A model generated the notes under the pieces. The model searched no databases. It was given only the letters and a program-made list of their open reading frames with translations, and was not told the DNA's origin. A stretch of DNA of 64,000 nucleotides, from contig NZ_LMDA01000027.1 of assembly GCF_001424985.1 (NCBI RefSeq), positions 102,054 through 166,053 of the forward strand, written 5' to 3'. The stretch's first letter is position 1, and each line of letters opens with the position of its first letter. This document shows, piece after piece, positions 9,171-17,835 of this stretch. Origin of the DNA: Rhizobium sp. Root1212 (GTDB taxonomy: Bacteria; Pseudomonadota; Alphaproteobacteria; Rhizobiales; Rhizobiaceae). The position numbers were made by a program, and so were the translations under genes.

Positions 9171-9206
9171 AAAACCCCGGTTCACGGCGTCACGCCATGA
9201 ACCGGG
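9171..9206 (-). terminator. Terminator for the LuxR-type regulator gene (minus strand)
   Basis: CCCGGTTCA (9176-9184) pairs with TGAACCGGG (9198-9206), and inside it GGCG pairs with CGCC. AAAA at 9171-9174 gives a short T-run on the minus strand. It lies 25 bases beyond the stop at 9231. The rest of 8942-9230 shows nothing else. Confidence 0.7.
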
Positions 9207-9230
9207 TCGTTTGCGGAAATGGAGCAGTAC

Positions 9231-10034
9231 TCAGTGCTCGTATTTCTTGGACTTTTCCGCCGGCGTATCGGCGGGAAAGAGGTCGTTGATCTTATAGGCA
9301 ACTTCCGTCCGATTGGTCGCCTTGACCTTCTTCATGATGTTGCGGATATGAACCTTTACGGTGCTTTCGCGAAGATTGAGCTCATAGGCGATTATCTTGT
9401 TGGCTTTGCCCCGGCGTAGCGCTTCGACGACTTCCGCCTGCCGGGCCGTAAACATGCCCGAGAGCGACGGCCGCTCGGCGGGGGTGACTGTGTCCAGGCG
9501 CTGACGCATGGCAAGAACGCTGCTCGCCGGTACGAAAATGCCGCCGGCAAGAGAAAGCGCTATTGCTTCGATACAGACCTCGATGTTGACCGACGACGGG
9601 ATATAGCCCTTGGCGCCGTATTCGAGAGCCCGCATGATCTGCCCGAGATCGTCGCTGTCTGCCAGAACGATGACAGGCGTATCGAACTCATCCGCCACAT
9701 AGCGGATTTCGTCCGCAACCGCAGCGTCATTGATGTTCCGCCCGCCGATGTTCAGCAATATGGCTGCCAGAGGCGGGTAGTTGTGGTTGCTCGCCCGCCA
9801 TTGCCGTATGGACCCGAAGGCCAGGACGCACATATCCAGCTTGTGCGAGGCAATGCACTGGGCGAGGCATTCGCGATCGAGCGCCCTGTCGTCGATAATC
9901 ACCAACGAACGCTCAGCCGAAAGTGTACTCGTCGCAGAATGAGGTTCATCCTGCTTTTCTGAATTTATGAGTGTATCCGGATGCAGAAAAATCTTTGCAA
10001 TATCATCGCCGTTATTTAAAAAAACGGAATTCAT
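9231..10034 (-). CDS. LuxR-family transcriptional regulator with atypical receiver domain
   Basis: 267 residues from the ATG at 10034 (GGGAG 10 bases upstream); a TTG at 10055 is possible. The N-terminal receiver-like domain (about residues 45-160) keeps the acidic pair VIIDDR but has ILLNIG where a phosphorylatable Asp is normal, so phosphorylation is doubtful. The C-terminal LuxR helix-turn-helix (about 195-255) is typical: FTARQAEVVEALRRGKANKIIAYELNLRESTVKVHIRNIMKKV. The gene is monocistronic between polysaccharide genes. A relative with the same layout is at 24626-25354. Probable role: control of this polysaccharide locus (inference). Confidence 0.88.
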   Translation of the reverse strand: MNSVFLNNGDDIAKIFLHPDTLINSEKQDEPHSATSTLSAERSLVIIDDRALDRECLAQCIASHKLDMCVLAFGSIRQWRASNHNYPPLAAILLNIGGRNINDAAVADEIRYVADEFDTPVIVLADSDDLGQIMRALEYGAKGYIPSSVNIEVCIEAIALSLAGGIFVPASSVLAMRQRLDTVTPAERPSLSGMFTARQAEVVEALRRGKANKIIAYELNLRESTVKVHIRNIMKKVKATNRTEVAYKINDLFPADTPAEKSKKYEH

Positions 10035-10682
10035 GGCGCACTTGCTCCCTGACAATCCGAGTAAGAACGTTTGTTTTTATTTGTGGCTTGGATTCGAATA
10101 TCAAAAACGGGGACCTTCCCCCACAAGCTCATTTTTAAAAATCCGCCCCAATCAAAACCAGTATCCGTACTTCGGAATTTTGATACAAAATGGTAGAAAG
10201 GCTTAGAACTATATTAGTAGCTTAGAACGTCCTGAATGTATAGTATCCGGCTCGATCCCCACCAATGCTGCGTCGCACATTGATTAATTTCCGCCTATCC
10301 CAAGGGTGTTGGGTATCGCCTGCAAGATTTCCTCATTCTTAGTTTCGCCATTATTCCGGGAGGAATTTTGACGACTTTCTCAACCAAGAAGAGAAATTAC
10401 TCCATAGTTCTGTGTATTTATTACACGCTTGCGGCGATAAGCCTTCAAAAGGCGTAGGGTCAGCCGCTTCTGCCTAATGCTTGGTGAGGTGTACGGTCTA
10501 AAACTCGGGTATACGCTGGTGTTATTTGGTTAATTTCGATCTTTTTTGAAAAATCATTCTTCCTTATCCCAAATACCATCAAATTTTACGGTATTTTTTA
10601 TTCACAGGGAGGGGAATGGAAACATTTTTTGCTTTCTTTAGAAGATGCGCGCATTTTAACCGTTTGTATAGCAATTTTGCCT
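10035..10682. promoter_or_regulatory. AT-rich 648-bp non-coding region upstream of the regulator
   Basis: Markedly more AT-rich than its flanks, with no credible gene. It contains a 9-bp direct repeat GCTTAGAAC (10201-10209 and 10220-10228, 19-bp spacing) and a palindrome at 10572-10595. It probably carries the promoter and operators of the minus-strand regulator gene. Confidence 0.45.
10572..10595. repeat. Imperfect palindrome, possible operator
   Basis: A 24-base inverted repeat centred on AAATTT with arms AATACC and GGTATT; 20 of 24 positions are symmetric. Confidence 0.4.
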
Positions 10683-11969
10683 TCAACCGGCGTGTCGGGG
10701 AGGCCATGCCCCGAAGCCGGCGGCCTGCAGCATTTCCATATCGCGCCTGCGTTTCCGCCGCTTGGCGAGCGGATCATGGTTCACATATTCCAGCAGCAGC
10801 GAGAGGCGGGCAGAGTTCACCGCCTCCGTCAGGCGGTAGGCCGGGGGCGGGGCGGCTACGTCCCTATAGATATCCAGTTGCAGGGAGAGCGCGCGCTGAA
10901 GACTGAAACGTTCGACGACTGCCTCGCGTCCAAACTGGGCCAGCTGCGCGCACCAGCCGGGATCATCCAGCAATCTGCGGATCTGCGATGCGAGACGACC
11001 AGCCCCCGGCTCTCCATCCGAAAGACCATAGAACCCCTGCCGAAGGAACATGTCGTAGGTCGAGGGCTCGAAGATTTCGGAAAAGGCCCGCTCCCCCTGA
11101 ACGATGAGCGGCCGGCCGATGGCGAGCGCGCGCAGAGCGGAACTTCCCATGCCGACGACGAGATCGGCCGCCGCATAGGCCGCGCGGGGGTCGAGATCGG
11201 CCCCCGGCAGAACCACCACCTCGCGACCGTGACGCTGGTTGACGGCAAGCGCGCGCGCCTCGAGCGCTTCGCGGGCCGGGCCGTCGCCGATCAGCGCCAC
11301 CTTCACGCGGGATGACCCCGCCAGGATATCCGCGGCATCGATCGCACGCACCAAGGCGTCGAGCTTCAAGTCGAGCGCGAGCCTCGAAACACTGACGATC
11401 AGGAAATCGTCCGGTCCCGCGCCGAGACGACGGCGGTAATCGCTGCCGTCTATCTGGGGGTTGTCGCGCTCGACGTCGATCGGCGGCTCGATGACCCACA
11501 CTTTTCCACTTCGCTTCCTGCGCGCATCGTCGCCGATGTCGGCCGTGCCGACGATGAGGGGAACCGATGTCGGAACATGCGGCATGACTTCCATGCTCAG
11601 CACGGTGCAGAGCAGCGGCACCTTATAAAGAAGCAGCGCACCGTAATAAGCTTCGAGGCAGGTCGGCCATTCATAGGCATGGACGAGATCGATGCGTTCG
11701 CGCCGGCAGATCTGCGCTACTTCCGCGATCCGAGTCGGCGCGGGCCGGCACCACATGCCGTTTGCCGGGATGAAGCGCAGGCCTTTCTCGGCGATATAGC
11801 CGGTCAGCGGACCGGGGATTCCATAGACGATAACGTCATGGCCGGCGGATGCCGCGCCGGCAGCGAGATCGATGGCATTGATCTGGCTGCCACCGATCGC
11901 CAGGTCGTGAGGACAAACAAGAAGGCGCAAAGCTCTTCTTCTCCTTTTGCAGGCAACGATGAAGTTCAT
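10683..11969 (-). CDS. GT-B glycosyltransferase (GT4-like)
   Basis: About 428 residues from the ATG at 11969. ATG 11993 and GTG 12026 are also in frame, and none has a clear ribosome site. The N-terminal acceptor domain begins LRLLVCPHDLAIGGSQINAIDLA, with the usual glycine-rich loop. The C-terminal donor domain includes IVSVSRLALDLKLDALVRAID, VALIGDGPAREALEARA and a region near SSALRALAIGRPLIVQGE, equivalent to the sugar-nucleotide binding site. A basic tail (KRRKRRR) lies near the end. It transfers an unknown sugar in the cytoplasm. It is divergent from the nucleotide-sugar operon starting at 12289. Confidence 0.82.
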   Translation of the reverse strand: MNFIVACKRRRRALRLLVCPHDLAIGGSQINAIDLAAGAASAGHDVIVYGIPGPLTGYIAEKGLRFIPANGMWCRPAPTRIAEVAQICRRERIDLVHAYEWPTCLEAYYGALLLYKVPLLCTVLSMEVMPHVPTSVPLIVGTADIGDDARRKRSGKVWVIEPPIDVERDNPQIDGSDYRRRLGAGPDDFLIVSVSRLALDLKLDALVRAIDAADILAGSSRVKVALIGDGPAREALEARALAVNQRHGREVVVLPGADLDPRAAYAAADLVVGMGSSALRALAIGRPLIVQGERAFSEIFEPSTYDMFLRQGFYGLSDGEPGAGRLASQIRRLLDDPGWCAQLAQFGREAVVERFSLQRALSLQLDIYRDVAAPPPAYRLTEAVNSARLSLLLEYVNHDPLAKRRKRRRDMEMLQAAGFGAWPPRHAG

Positions 11970-12026
11970 CCGGCGGAGATACCGGACCGGCATTGCGAGA
12001 CAGTTGCCCGGAACCGGTGCCGTCAC

Positions 12027-12288
12027 AAGCTGACATTTCGACCGAAGAAGACAAGAGCGCGGGAGGAGCCGGGTGCATGTTCGCCGGTAGCAGGCATCAA
12101 AGGTTTCTACGCATGTACGCCTTTTGACGAAGTAAGTAGTTCGTTTTGTTTTCTTTACTCGTTTGCCGAAAAGAACTCTGCTGTTGGGGCGGGAACAAAT
12201 GCCCGTGGCTGCCGGTGGCCCCTTGGGGAAACAATGCCGGGCCTTCTGTTCTTTTGTTTATAGATACTCAGCACAGGGCCGCCTCCGT
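12027..12288. promoter_or_regulatory. Divergent intergenic region GT4 / acetyltransferase operon
   Basis: About 260 bases. Moderately AT-rich around 12120-12160. It must contain the promoter of the 12289-17772 operon, but I cannot pick out a convincing -35/-10 pair. Confidence 0.35.
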
Positions 12289-12795
12289 ATGATTTCTTCC
12301 ACTGTCACGCTCGGTGAAGGCGTCGTCGTTCACCATCCTGATCTCGTCAATCTCTACGGCTGCACCATCGGCGACGGCGCCCGCATCGGCACCTTCGTCG
12401 AAATCCAGAAGGGTAGCTCGGTCGGGCGCAACTGCAAGATATCGAGCCATTCCTTCATCTGCGAAGGGGTGACCATCGAGGACGGCGTGTTCATCGGCCA
12501 CGGCGTGATGTTCACCAACGACCGGTATCCGGGCGCGGTGACCGCGACCGGAGAGCTGCAGTCGGAAAAGGACTGGGTGGTCATTCCCACGCTGGTCAAG
12601 CGGCGTGCCTCCATCGGCAGCAATGCAACCATCTTGCCGGGAACGACGATCGGGGAGGGCGCCCAGGTCGGCGCCGGCGCCGTCGTCACCAAGGATGTCC
12701 CGGACCATGCCATCGTCGCCGGCGTGCCGGCCCGTGTTATCGGCCGCGTCACGACGACGCCGGCCGAGGTTCTTTCATATAGGGGAAGATCATGA
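12289..12795 (+). CDS. WbpD/WlbB-like sugar N-acetyltransferase (left-handed beta-helix)
   Basis: 168 residues from the ATG at 12289. Hexapeptide repeats run through most of the protein (GCTIGDGARIGTFVEI, GVTIEDGVFIGHGVMF, NATILPGTTIGEGAQVGAGAVVTKDV), ending with the typical VAGVPARVIGR. The NDRYPG loop after GHGVMFT is characteristic of WbpD/WlbB, which acetylates the 3-amino group of UDP-GlcNAc(3NH2)A. Followed by a Gfo/Idh oxidoreductase and a DegT aminotransferase, it completes the WbpB-WbpE-WbpD set. First gene of a translationally coupled operon: ATGA overlap with the next gene. Confidence 0.85.
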   Translation: MISSTVTLGEGVVVHHPDLVNLYGCTIGDGARIGTFVEIQKGSSVGRNCKISSHSFICEGVTIEDGVFIGHGVMFTNDRYPGAVTATGELQSEKDWVVIPTLVKRRASIGSNATILPGTTIGEGAQVGAGAVVTKDVPDHAIVAGVPARVIGRVTTTPAEVLSYRGRS

Positions 12796-13829
12796 TCGGT
12801 TTTGCTGTCATCGGTTACGGCTACTGGGGGCCGAACCTCGTGCGCAACATCGCGGAATTGCCGAATGCCCGTCTGGTCAGCGTCTGCGACCTGAAGATGG
12901 ACCGGCTGCAATCCGTCAAGACGCGCTATCCCTCCGTCGATATCACCGATGATTTCGAAGAGGTGCTGCGCGACCCGCGGGTCGATGCCGTGGCGATCGC
13001 GACGCCGGTCTTTGCGCATTTCAAGCTCGCCATGCAGGCAATGATGGCCGGCAAGCATGTCTTCGTCGAAAAGCCGATGGCATCCAATGTCGACGAAGCC
13101 CGGCGCATGGTGGAGGAAGCGCAGCGGCGGCGCCTGGTGCTGGCCGTCGACCACACATTCGTCCACACCGGCGCGGTGCGCAAGATGCGCGAGATCGTCG
13201 AGGAAGGGCTTGGCGACGTCTATTACTACGATTCCGTCCGGGTCAATCTCGGCCTGTTCCAGCATGATGTCAGCGTCGTCTGGGATCTTGCCGTCCACGA
13301 TCTCTCGATCATGGACTATGTGCTGCCGGAAAAGCCGGTGGCGGTCTCGGCGACGGGCATGAGCCACGTGACCGGCGAGCCGGAAAACATCGCCTATCTT
13401 ACTTTGTTCTTCGAGAGCAAGCTGATCGCCCATATTCACGTCAACTGGCTGGCGCCGGTCAAGGTGCGCCGCACGCTGATCGGCGGCAGCAAGAAGATGA
13501 TCGTCTATGACGATCTGGAGCCCAGCGAGAAGATCAAGGTCTACGACAAGGGCATCACGCTCAACGGCAATCCGCAGAAGAACGGCGAGAAGGTCTACCA
13601 GATGCTGGTCGGTTACCGGACCGGCGACATGTACGCACCGCAGCTCGACATGACCGAGGCCCTTGGCCGGGAACTGGCGCAGTTTGTGCGCTGCGTCGAA
13701 ACCAACGAGCAGCCGATTGCCGATGGCCACGCCGGCCTCAGGGTCGTGCGCATTCTGGAGGCCGCGACGCAGTCGCTCGCCCAGCGCGGACGGGTCATCG
13801 AACTCGAACAGGCGAGGCTGATCGCATGA
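12792..13829 (+). CDS. Gfo/Idh/MocA oxidoreductase, WbpB/WlbA-like
   Basis: 345 residues, ATG overlapping the previous TGA, with AGGGGAAG as ribosome site. The N-terminal Rossmann fold begins GFAVIGYGYWGPNLVRN. The EKP motif (VFVEKPMASN, near residue 93) supplies the catalytic Lys region. The C-terminal domain contains WDLAVHDLSIMDYVL with the conserved His. Family members oxidise C3 of UDP-GlcNAcA to a 3-keto sugar, using NAD, before transamination. Context (acetyltransferase before it, aminotransferase after it) strongly supports this. Substrate specificity is inferred. Confidence 0.87.
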   Translation: MIGFAVIGYGYWGPNLVRNIAELPNARLVSVCDLKMDRLQSVKTRYPSVDITDDFEEVLRDPRVDAVAIATPVFAHFKLAMQAMMAGKHVFVEKPMASNVDEARRMVEEAQRRRLVLAVDHTFVHTGAVRKMREIVEEGLGDVYYYDSVRVNLGLFQHDVSVVWDLAVHDLSIMDYVLPEKPVAVSATGMSHVTGEPENIAYLTLFFESKLIAHIHVNWLAPVKVRRTLIGGSKKMIVYDDLEPSEKIKVYDKGITLNGNPQKNGEKVYQMLVGYRTGDMYAPQLDMTEALGRELAQFVRCVETNEQPIADGHAGLRVVRILEAATQSLAQRGRVIELEQARLIA

Positions 13830-14941
13830 TCCCGCTGCTCGACACCAAGGCGCAATACCAGTCCCTTAAGAGCGAGATCGATGCGGCCGTGCTCGCCGTT
13901 CTGGCATCCGGGCATTATGTGCTCGGCGAGGAAGTGGCAGCACTGGAAGAGGAGTTCGCCTCCTTTTGCGGCGTGCGCCACGCCATTGCCGTCAACACCG
14001 GCACAAGCGCGCTGCATCTGGCGCTGCTCGCCGCCGGCGTCGGCTCGGGCGACGAGGTCATCACCGTTCCCTTCACCTTCGTCGCGACGGTCTCGGCCAT
14101 CTGCTACACCGGTGCGCTGCCCGTCTTCGTCGATGTCGAGCCGACGACGCTCACCATGAATGCAAGGCAGCTGGAAGCCGCGATCACCCCGCGCACCAAG
14201 GCGATCATCCCCGTTCATCTCTATGGCCAGATGGCGGATATGAGCGCGATCCGCGAGATCGCCGACCGGCATGGCATTCCCGTGATCGAGGATGCCTGTC
14301 AGGCGCACGGCGCCCGCTATCACGGCCACCGCGCCGGAAGTCTCGGCATTTCCGGCTGCTTCAGCTTCTACCCCGGCAAGAACCTCGGCGCCTGCGGCGA
14401 AGGCGGCATGGTGGTCACCAACAATGACGAGCACGCCAAAACCATGCGGATGCTGCGCGACTGGGGGCAGGAGCAGCGATATCATCACGTGCTCAAGGGC
14501 TTCAACTACCGCATGGACAACATTCAGGGCGCGATCCTGCGGGTCAAGCTGCGGCGGCTCGATGACTGGACGCAGGCGCGCCGCGACCGCGCCCTGCGCT
14601 ATTCGCTGCAACTGGCCGGCTTGAGCGGCGTGCGCACGCCGGTAGAAGCGGCTCATCGCGAGCATGTCTATCATGTCTACGCGATCCGCTGCCGCGATCG
14701 GCTGAGGCTGCAAGGCGCGCTGCTGGCGGCGGGCATCCAGTCCGGCCTGCATTATCCGATCCCGGTCCATCTTCAGAAGGCGCATGCCGATCTGGGTTAC
14801 AGCAACGGCGACTTCCCGGTCTCCGAGGCAGCGGCGCAGGACGTGCTGTCGCTGCCGATCTACCCGGAGATGAGCTTCGATCAGATTGAGCAGGTTGCCC
14901 AGGCCGTCATCGCAGCGGAGCAGGACGCCTATGTTCACTGA
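13826..14941 (+). CDS. DegT/DnrJ/EryC1 aminotransferase, WbpE-like
   Basis: 371 residues, ATGA overlap with the preceding stop. PLP-dependent sugar aminotransferase. Visible: the HAIAVNTGTSALHLALLAAG cofactor-phosphate loop near residue 50, VIEDACQAHGARYHG near 155, and the Schiff-base Lys in GCFSFYPGKNLGACGEGGM near 185. The C-terminal motif GLHYPIPVHLQKAHADLGY is typical. It would place the 3-amino group on a UDP-3-keto-GlcNAcA intermediate, using glutamate. It overlaps the next start by 11 bases. Confidence 0.88.
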   Translation: MIPLLDTKAQYQSLKSEIDAAVLAVLASGHYVLGEEVAALEEEFASFCGVRHAIAVNTGTSALHLALLAAGVGSGDEVITVPFTFVATVSAICYTGALPVFVDVEPTTLTMNARQLEAAITPRTKAIIPVHLYGQMADMSAIREIADRHGIPVIEDACQAHGARYHGHRAGSLGISGCFSFYPGKNLGACGEGGMVVTNNDEHAKTMRMLRDWGQEQRYHHVLKGFNYRMDNIQGAILRVKLRRLDDWTQARRDRALRYSLQLAGLSGVRTPVEAAHREHVYHVYAIRCRDRLRLQGALLAAGIQSGLHYPIPVHLQKAHADLGYSNGDFPVSEAAAQDVLSLPIYPEMSFDQIEQVAQAVIAAEQDAYVH

Positions 14942-15629
14942 TCTCCCCCGCATCGTCCCGGCGGTTCACGGCAAGGGCGCCGTCGAGCAGGCCTATCAGC
15001 GCGAGCTGATGACCGAGCTGCAAAAGAACTACGAACGCACAGGCCTCATCGACCTCTACGGCCGGTTTTCCTCCGGCGATGGCTTTGTCGATGCCATGAT
15101 GCGCAGGACGATCCTGCAGGCGCTCGCGAAGAGCTGCGGACCGGGCCTGCAGGTTGGCAGCGGCGCGGGCTTCAAGCACCCGGAAACCTTTGAGATCGGC
15201 AACGGCGTCTTCATCGGTGCACAGGCCTATATCCAGGGGCGCTACGACGGCACCTGCGTCATCGGCGACAATACCTGGATCGGGCCTCAAGCTTTTCTCG
15301 ACGCCCGCAACCTGGTGATGGGCGATTATGTCGGCTGGGGTCCGGGGGCGAAAATCCTCGGATCGAGCCACACCGGAAACCCGAGCGATGTGCCGATCAT
15401 CCGCACCGACCTCGAGATCAAGCCGGTGCGGATCGGCGATTGGGCTGATATCGGCACGAATGCCACGATCCTTCCGGGCGTGACCATCGGCAAGGGCGCC
15501 ATCGTCGGCGCCGGCGCGGTCGTCACTGCGGATGTCGAACCTTTTTCGATCGTCGCCGGCGTGCCGGCAAAATTCCTGCGCTGGCGTGACGATTCCGGTG
15601 CCGAAAAACAGATGGGGGCAAGCATATGA
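14931..15629 (+). CDS. Second hexapeptide-repeat acyltransferase
   Basis: 232 residues from the ATG at 14931, inside the end of the previous gene. After about 60 helical residues a left-handed beta-helix runs from about 75 to 210 (FEIGNGVFIGAQAYIQG, CVIGDNTWIGPQAFLD, NATILPGVTIGKGAIVGAGAVVTADV), ending VAGVPAKFLRWR. The His in ILGSSHTG is the likely catalytic residue. It resembles WbbJ/maltose-acetyltransferase-type O- or N-acyltransferases. The target could be the sugar made by the epimerase and second DegT that follow. Not close enough to any known enzyme to name a substrate. Confidence 0.83.
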   Translation: MFTDLPRIVPAVHGKGAVEQAYQRELMTELQKNYERTGLIDLYGRFSSGDGFVDAMMRRTILQALAKSCGPGLQVGSGAGFKHPETFEIGNGVFIGAQAYIQGRYDGTCVIGDNTWIGPQAFLDARNLVMGDYVGWGPGAKILGSSHTGNPSDVPIIRTDLEIKPVRIGDWADIGTNATILPGVTIGKGAIVGAGAVVTADVEPFSIVAGVPAKFLRWRDDSGAEKQMGASI

Positions 15630-16600
15630 GAGACAAGCGAATCCTGATCACCGGCGGAGCCGGCCTCATAGGTTCCCACATCGCCGATCTGGTCGCGCGC
15701 GAAGAGCCGCGCGAGATCATCATCCTCGACAATTTCGTGCGGGGACGGCTTGAAAACCTGGCAAGCGCCAGCGCCGCCCATCCGCTGACGATCATTGACG
15801 GCGACATTCGCGACCGGGAGCTTCTGGCAAAGACCTTCGTGGGGATCGACGTCGTTTTTCATCAGGCGGCGATCCGCATCACCCAATGCGCGGAAGAACC
15901 ACGCCTTGCCTTCGATGTGCTGGCGGAAGGCACGTTCAACGTGCTGGAGGCGGCCGTGAACGCGGGTGTTTCGAAGGTGGTTGCAGCGTCTTCGGCCTCT
16001 GTGCTCGGTCTAGCCGACAGCTTCCCGACCACGGAACAGCATCATTCCTACAACAACCGCACGATCTATGGGGCGGCGAAAGCCTTCAATGAAGGCCTGC
16101 TGCGCAGCTTTGCGGAAATGTACGGTCTTCGCTATGTGGCCCTGCGCTATTTCAACGTCTACGGCCCGCGCATGGATGTCTACGGCGCCTATACCGAAGT
16201 GCTCATTCGCTGGATGGAGCGCATCGCAAGGGGACAGCCGCCGATCATCCATGGTGACGGCAGCCAGACGATGGATTTCGTCCATGTCCACGATATCGCC
16301 CGCGCCAATCTTTTGGCTGCGAAATCGGATGTGACCGACGAAGTCTTCAATGTCGCGAGCGGCCAGGAAACCAGCCTCTTGGAACTCGCCCAGATGCTGG
16401 CGCATGTGATGAACGCTCCTTCGCTGCAGCCGCAGCATGAGGCGGCCCGCAAGGTCAATGCCGTACCGCGCCGGCTTGCCGATATCAGCAAGGCCGAAAC
16501 GCTTCTCGGCTTCAAGGCTCAGATCAATATGGAAGACGGGCTTCGCGACCTGGTCGCTTGGTGGCGGCAGGAGAGGGCTGCAGAGGGAGAAGCCGCGTGA
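15626..16600 (+). CDS. NAD-dependent epimerase/dehydratase (extended SDR)
   Basis: 324 residues, ATGA overlap with the gene before. GxxGxxG motif ITGGAGLIGSHIAD at residues 7-20. Catalytic triad Ser in AASSASVLG and YxxxK in IYGAAK near 151-156. RYFNVYGPRMD near 175 is typical of UDP-glucose/GlcNAc 4-epimerases of the WbpP/GalE type. The sugar is unknown. It sits just before a second DegT aminotransferase, suggesting the pair makes an additional amino sugar (epimerase or dehydratase product then aminated). The stop overlaps the GTG start of the next gene. Confidence 0.86.
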   Translation: MRDKRILITGGAGLIGSHIADLVAREEPREIIILDNFVRGRLENLASASAAHPLTIIDGDIRDRELLAKTFVGIDVVFHQAAIRITQCAEEPRLAFDVLAEGTFNVLEAAVNAGVSKVVAASSASVLGLADSFPTTEQHHSYNNRTIYGAAKAFNEGLLRSFAEMYGLRYVALRYFNVYGPRMDVYGAYTEVLIRWMERIARGQPPIIHGDGSQTMDFVHVHDIARANLLAAKSDVTDEVFNVASGQETSLLELAQMLAHVMNAPSLQPQHEAARKVNAVPRRLADISKAETLLGFKAQINMEDGLRDLVAWWRQERAAEGEAA

Positions 16601-17772
16601 CCGCAATCCCTCAAGTTCCCGTCGCCAAACCGGTGCTCGACGAAGAAGAGGTTGCGGCGGTCCGAAGGGTCGTGCTGTCCGGCTGGGTGACGCAAGGGCC
16701 TGAGGTCGCCGCGTTCGAAAGCGAGTTTGCGGCCTTCGTCGGCGCGCCCCATGCCTGCGCGGTTTCCAACTGCACGACGGCCCTGCATCTTGCCCTGATG
16801 GCGATCGGTGTCGGCCGGGGCGACGAGGTGATCACCGTCAGCCACACCTTCATCGCGACGGCCAATGCCGTTCGCTATTGCGATGCGGTTCCGGTCTTCG
16901 TCGATATCGAGCATCACGGCTTCAATATCGATCCGGAGCAGATCGAGGTGGCCATCTCGCCGCGCACCAAGGCCATACTGGTCGTGCACCAGATGGGCAT
17001 GCCCTGCGACCTCGCCCGCATCGTCGATATCGGCAAACGCCACGGCATCCCGGTCATCGAGGATGCGGCCTGCGCCTCCGGCAGCGAAATCCGCTGGGGC
17101 GAGAAATGGGAGAAAATCGGCAAGCCGCATGGCGATATCGCCTGTTTCTCGTTTCATCCCCGCAAGGTCATCACCACAGGCGACGGCGGCATGCTGGTGA
17201 CGGCCAATGCCGAATACGACCGCAAGTTCCGCCTGTGGCGCCAGCACAGTATGAGCGTCAACGATCAGGTGCGGCATGGGGCCAAGAATGTGATCTACGA
17301 GGAATATCCCGAGGTCGGCTACAACTACCGCATGACCGACCTGCAGGCGGCGATCGGCCGCGTGCAGCTCAAGCGCCTGCCGGAGCTTATGGCAAAACGC
17401 CGGCAGATCGCCGAGCTTTATCGGCGCGGCCTGCACGATATCAACGGCCTGCAGGTGCCGCATGAGCCCTCCTGGGCCTGCAGCAACTGGCAGAGCTATT
17501 GCGTGATGCTGCCGTATTGGCTCGACCAGCGCGAAACCATGCAGGCCCTGCTCGACAGCGGCATCTCGACGCGGCGCGGCATCATGAACATTCATCGCGA
17601 GCCGGCCTACCGCACCGAAAATTCCCATCGAAGGGTGAGAAACCTCGAAGCGAGCGAACGGGCGCAGGATAAGGGCATCATCCTGCCGCTGTTCTCGGAG
17701 ATGAGCGACCATCACGTCTCGATGGTGGTCGACGTCTTCCGCAAGGTGGTAGGCAACGCCACGCCGCGATAA
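16597..17772 (+). CDS. DegT/DnrJ/EryC1 aminotransferase (second copy)
   Basis: 391 residues. I chose the GTG at 16597 because it overlaps the previous TGA (GTGA) and AGGGAGAA lies 6 bases upstream. PLP family features: CAVSNCTTALHLALMAIG near 50, VIEDAACASGSEI near 152, and the Schiff-base Lys in CFSFHPRKVITTGDGGM near 190. The insertion GEKWEKIGKPHGD between these is longer than in the first DegT copy, so it probably uses a different substrate. Last gene of the operon, followed by a strong terminator. Confidence 0.88.
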   Translation: MTAIPQVPVAKPVLDEEEVAAVRRVVLSGWVTQGPEVAAFESEFAAFVGAPHACAVSNCTTALHLALMAIGVGRGDEVITVSHTFIATANAVRYCDAVPVFVDIEHHGFNIDPEQIEVAISPRTKAILVVHQMGMPCDLARIVDIGKRHGIPVIEDAACASGSEIRWGEKWEKIGKPHGDIACFSFHPRKVITTGDGGMLVTANAEYDRKFRLWRQHSMSVNDQVRHGAKNVIYEEYPEVGYNYRMTDLQAAIGRVQLKRLPELMAKRRQIAELYRRGLHDINGLQVPHEPSWACSNWQSYCVMLPYWLDQRETMQALLDSGISTRRGIMNIHREPAYRTENSHRRVRNLEASERAQDKGIILPLFSEMSDHHVSMVVDVFRKVVGNATPR

Positions 17773-17797
17773 AAAACAGATATCGACGAAAGCAATT

Positions 17798-17826
17798 GAG
17801 CGTCCTGTCCGGGCGCTCATTTTTTT
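17798..17826 (+). terminator. Rho-independent terminator of the aminosugar operon
   Basis: GAGCGTCC (17798-17805) pairs with GGGCGCTC (17811-17818, one G-T pair), followed by ATTTTTTT. It lies between converging operons and directly after the second DegT gene. Confidence 0.9.
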
Positions 17827-17835
17827 ATGGGAAGG

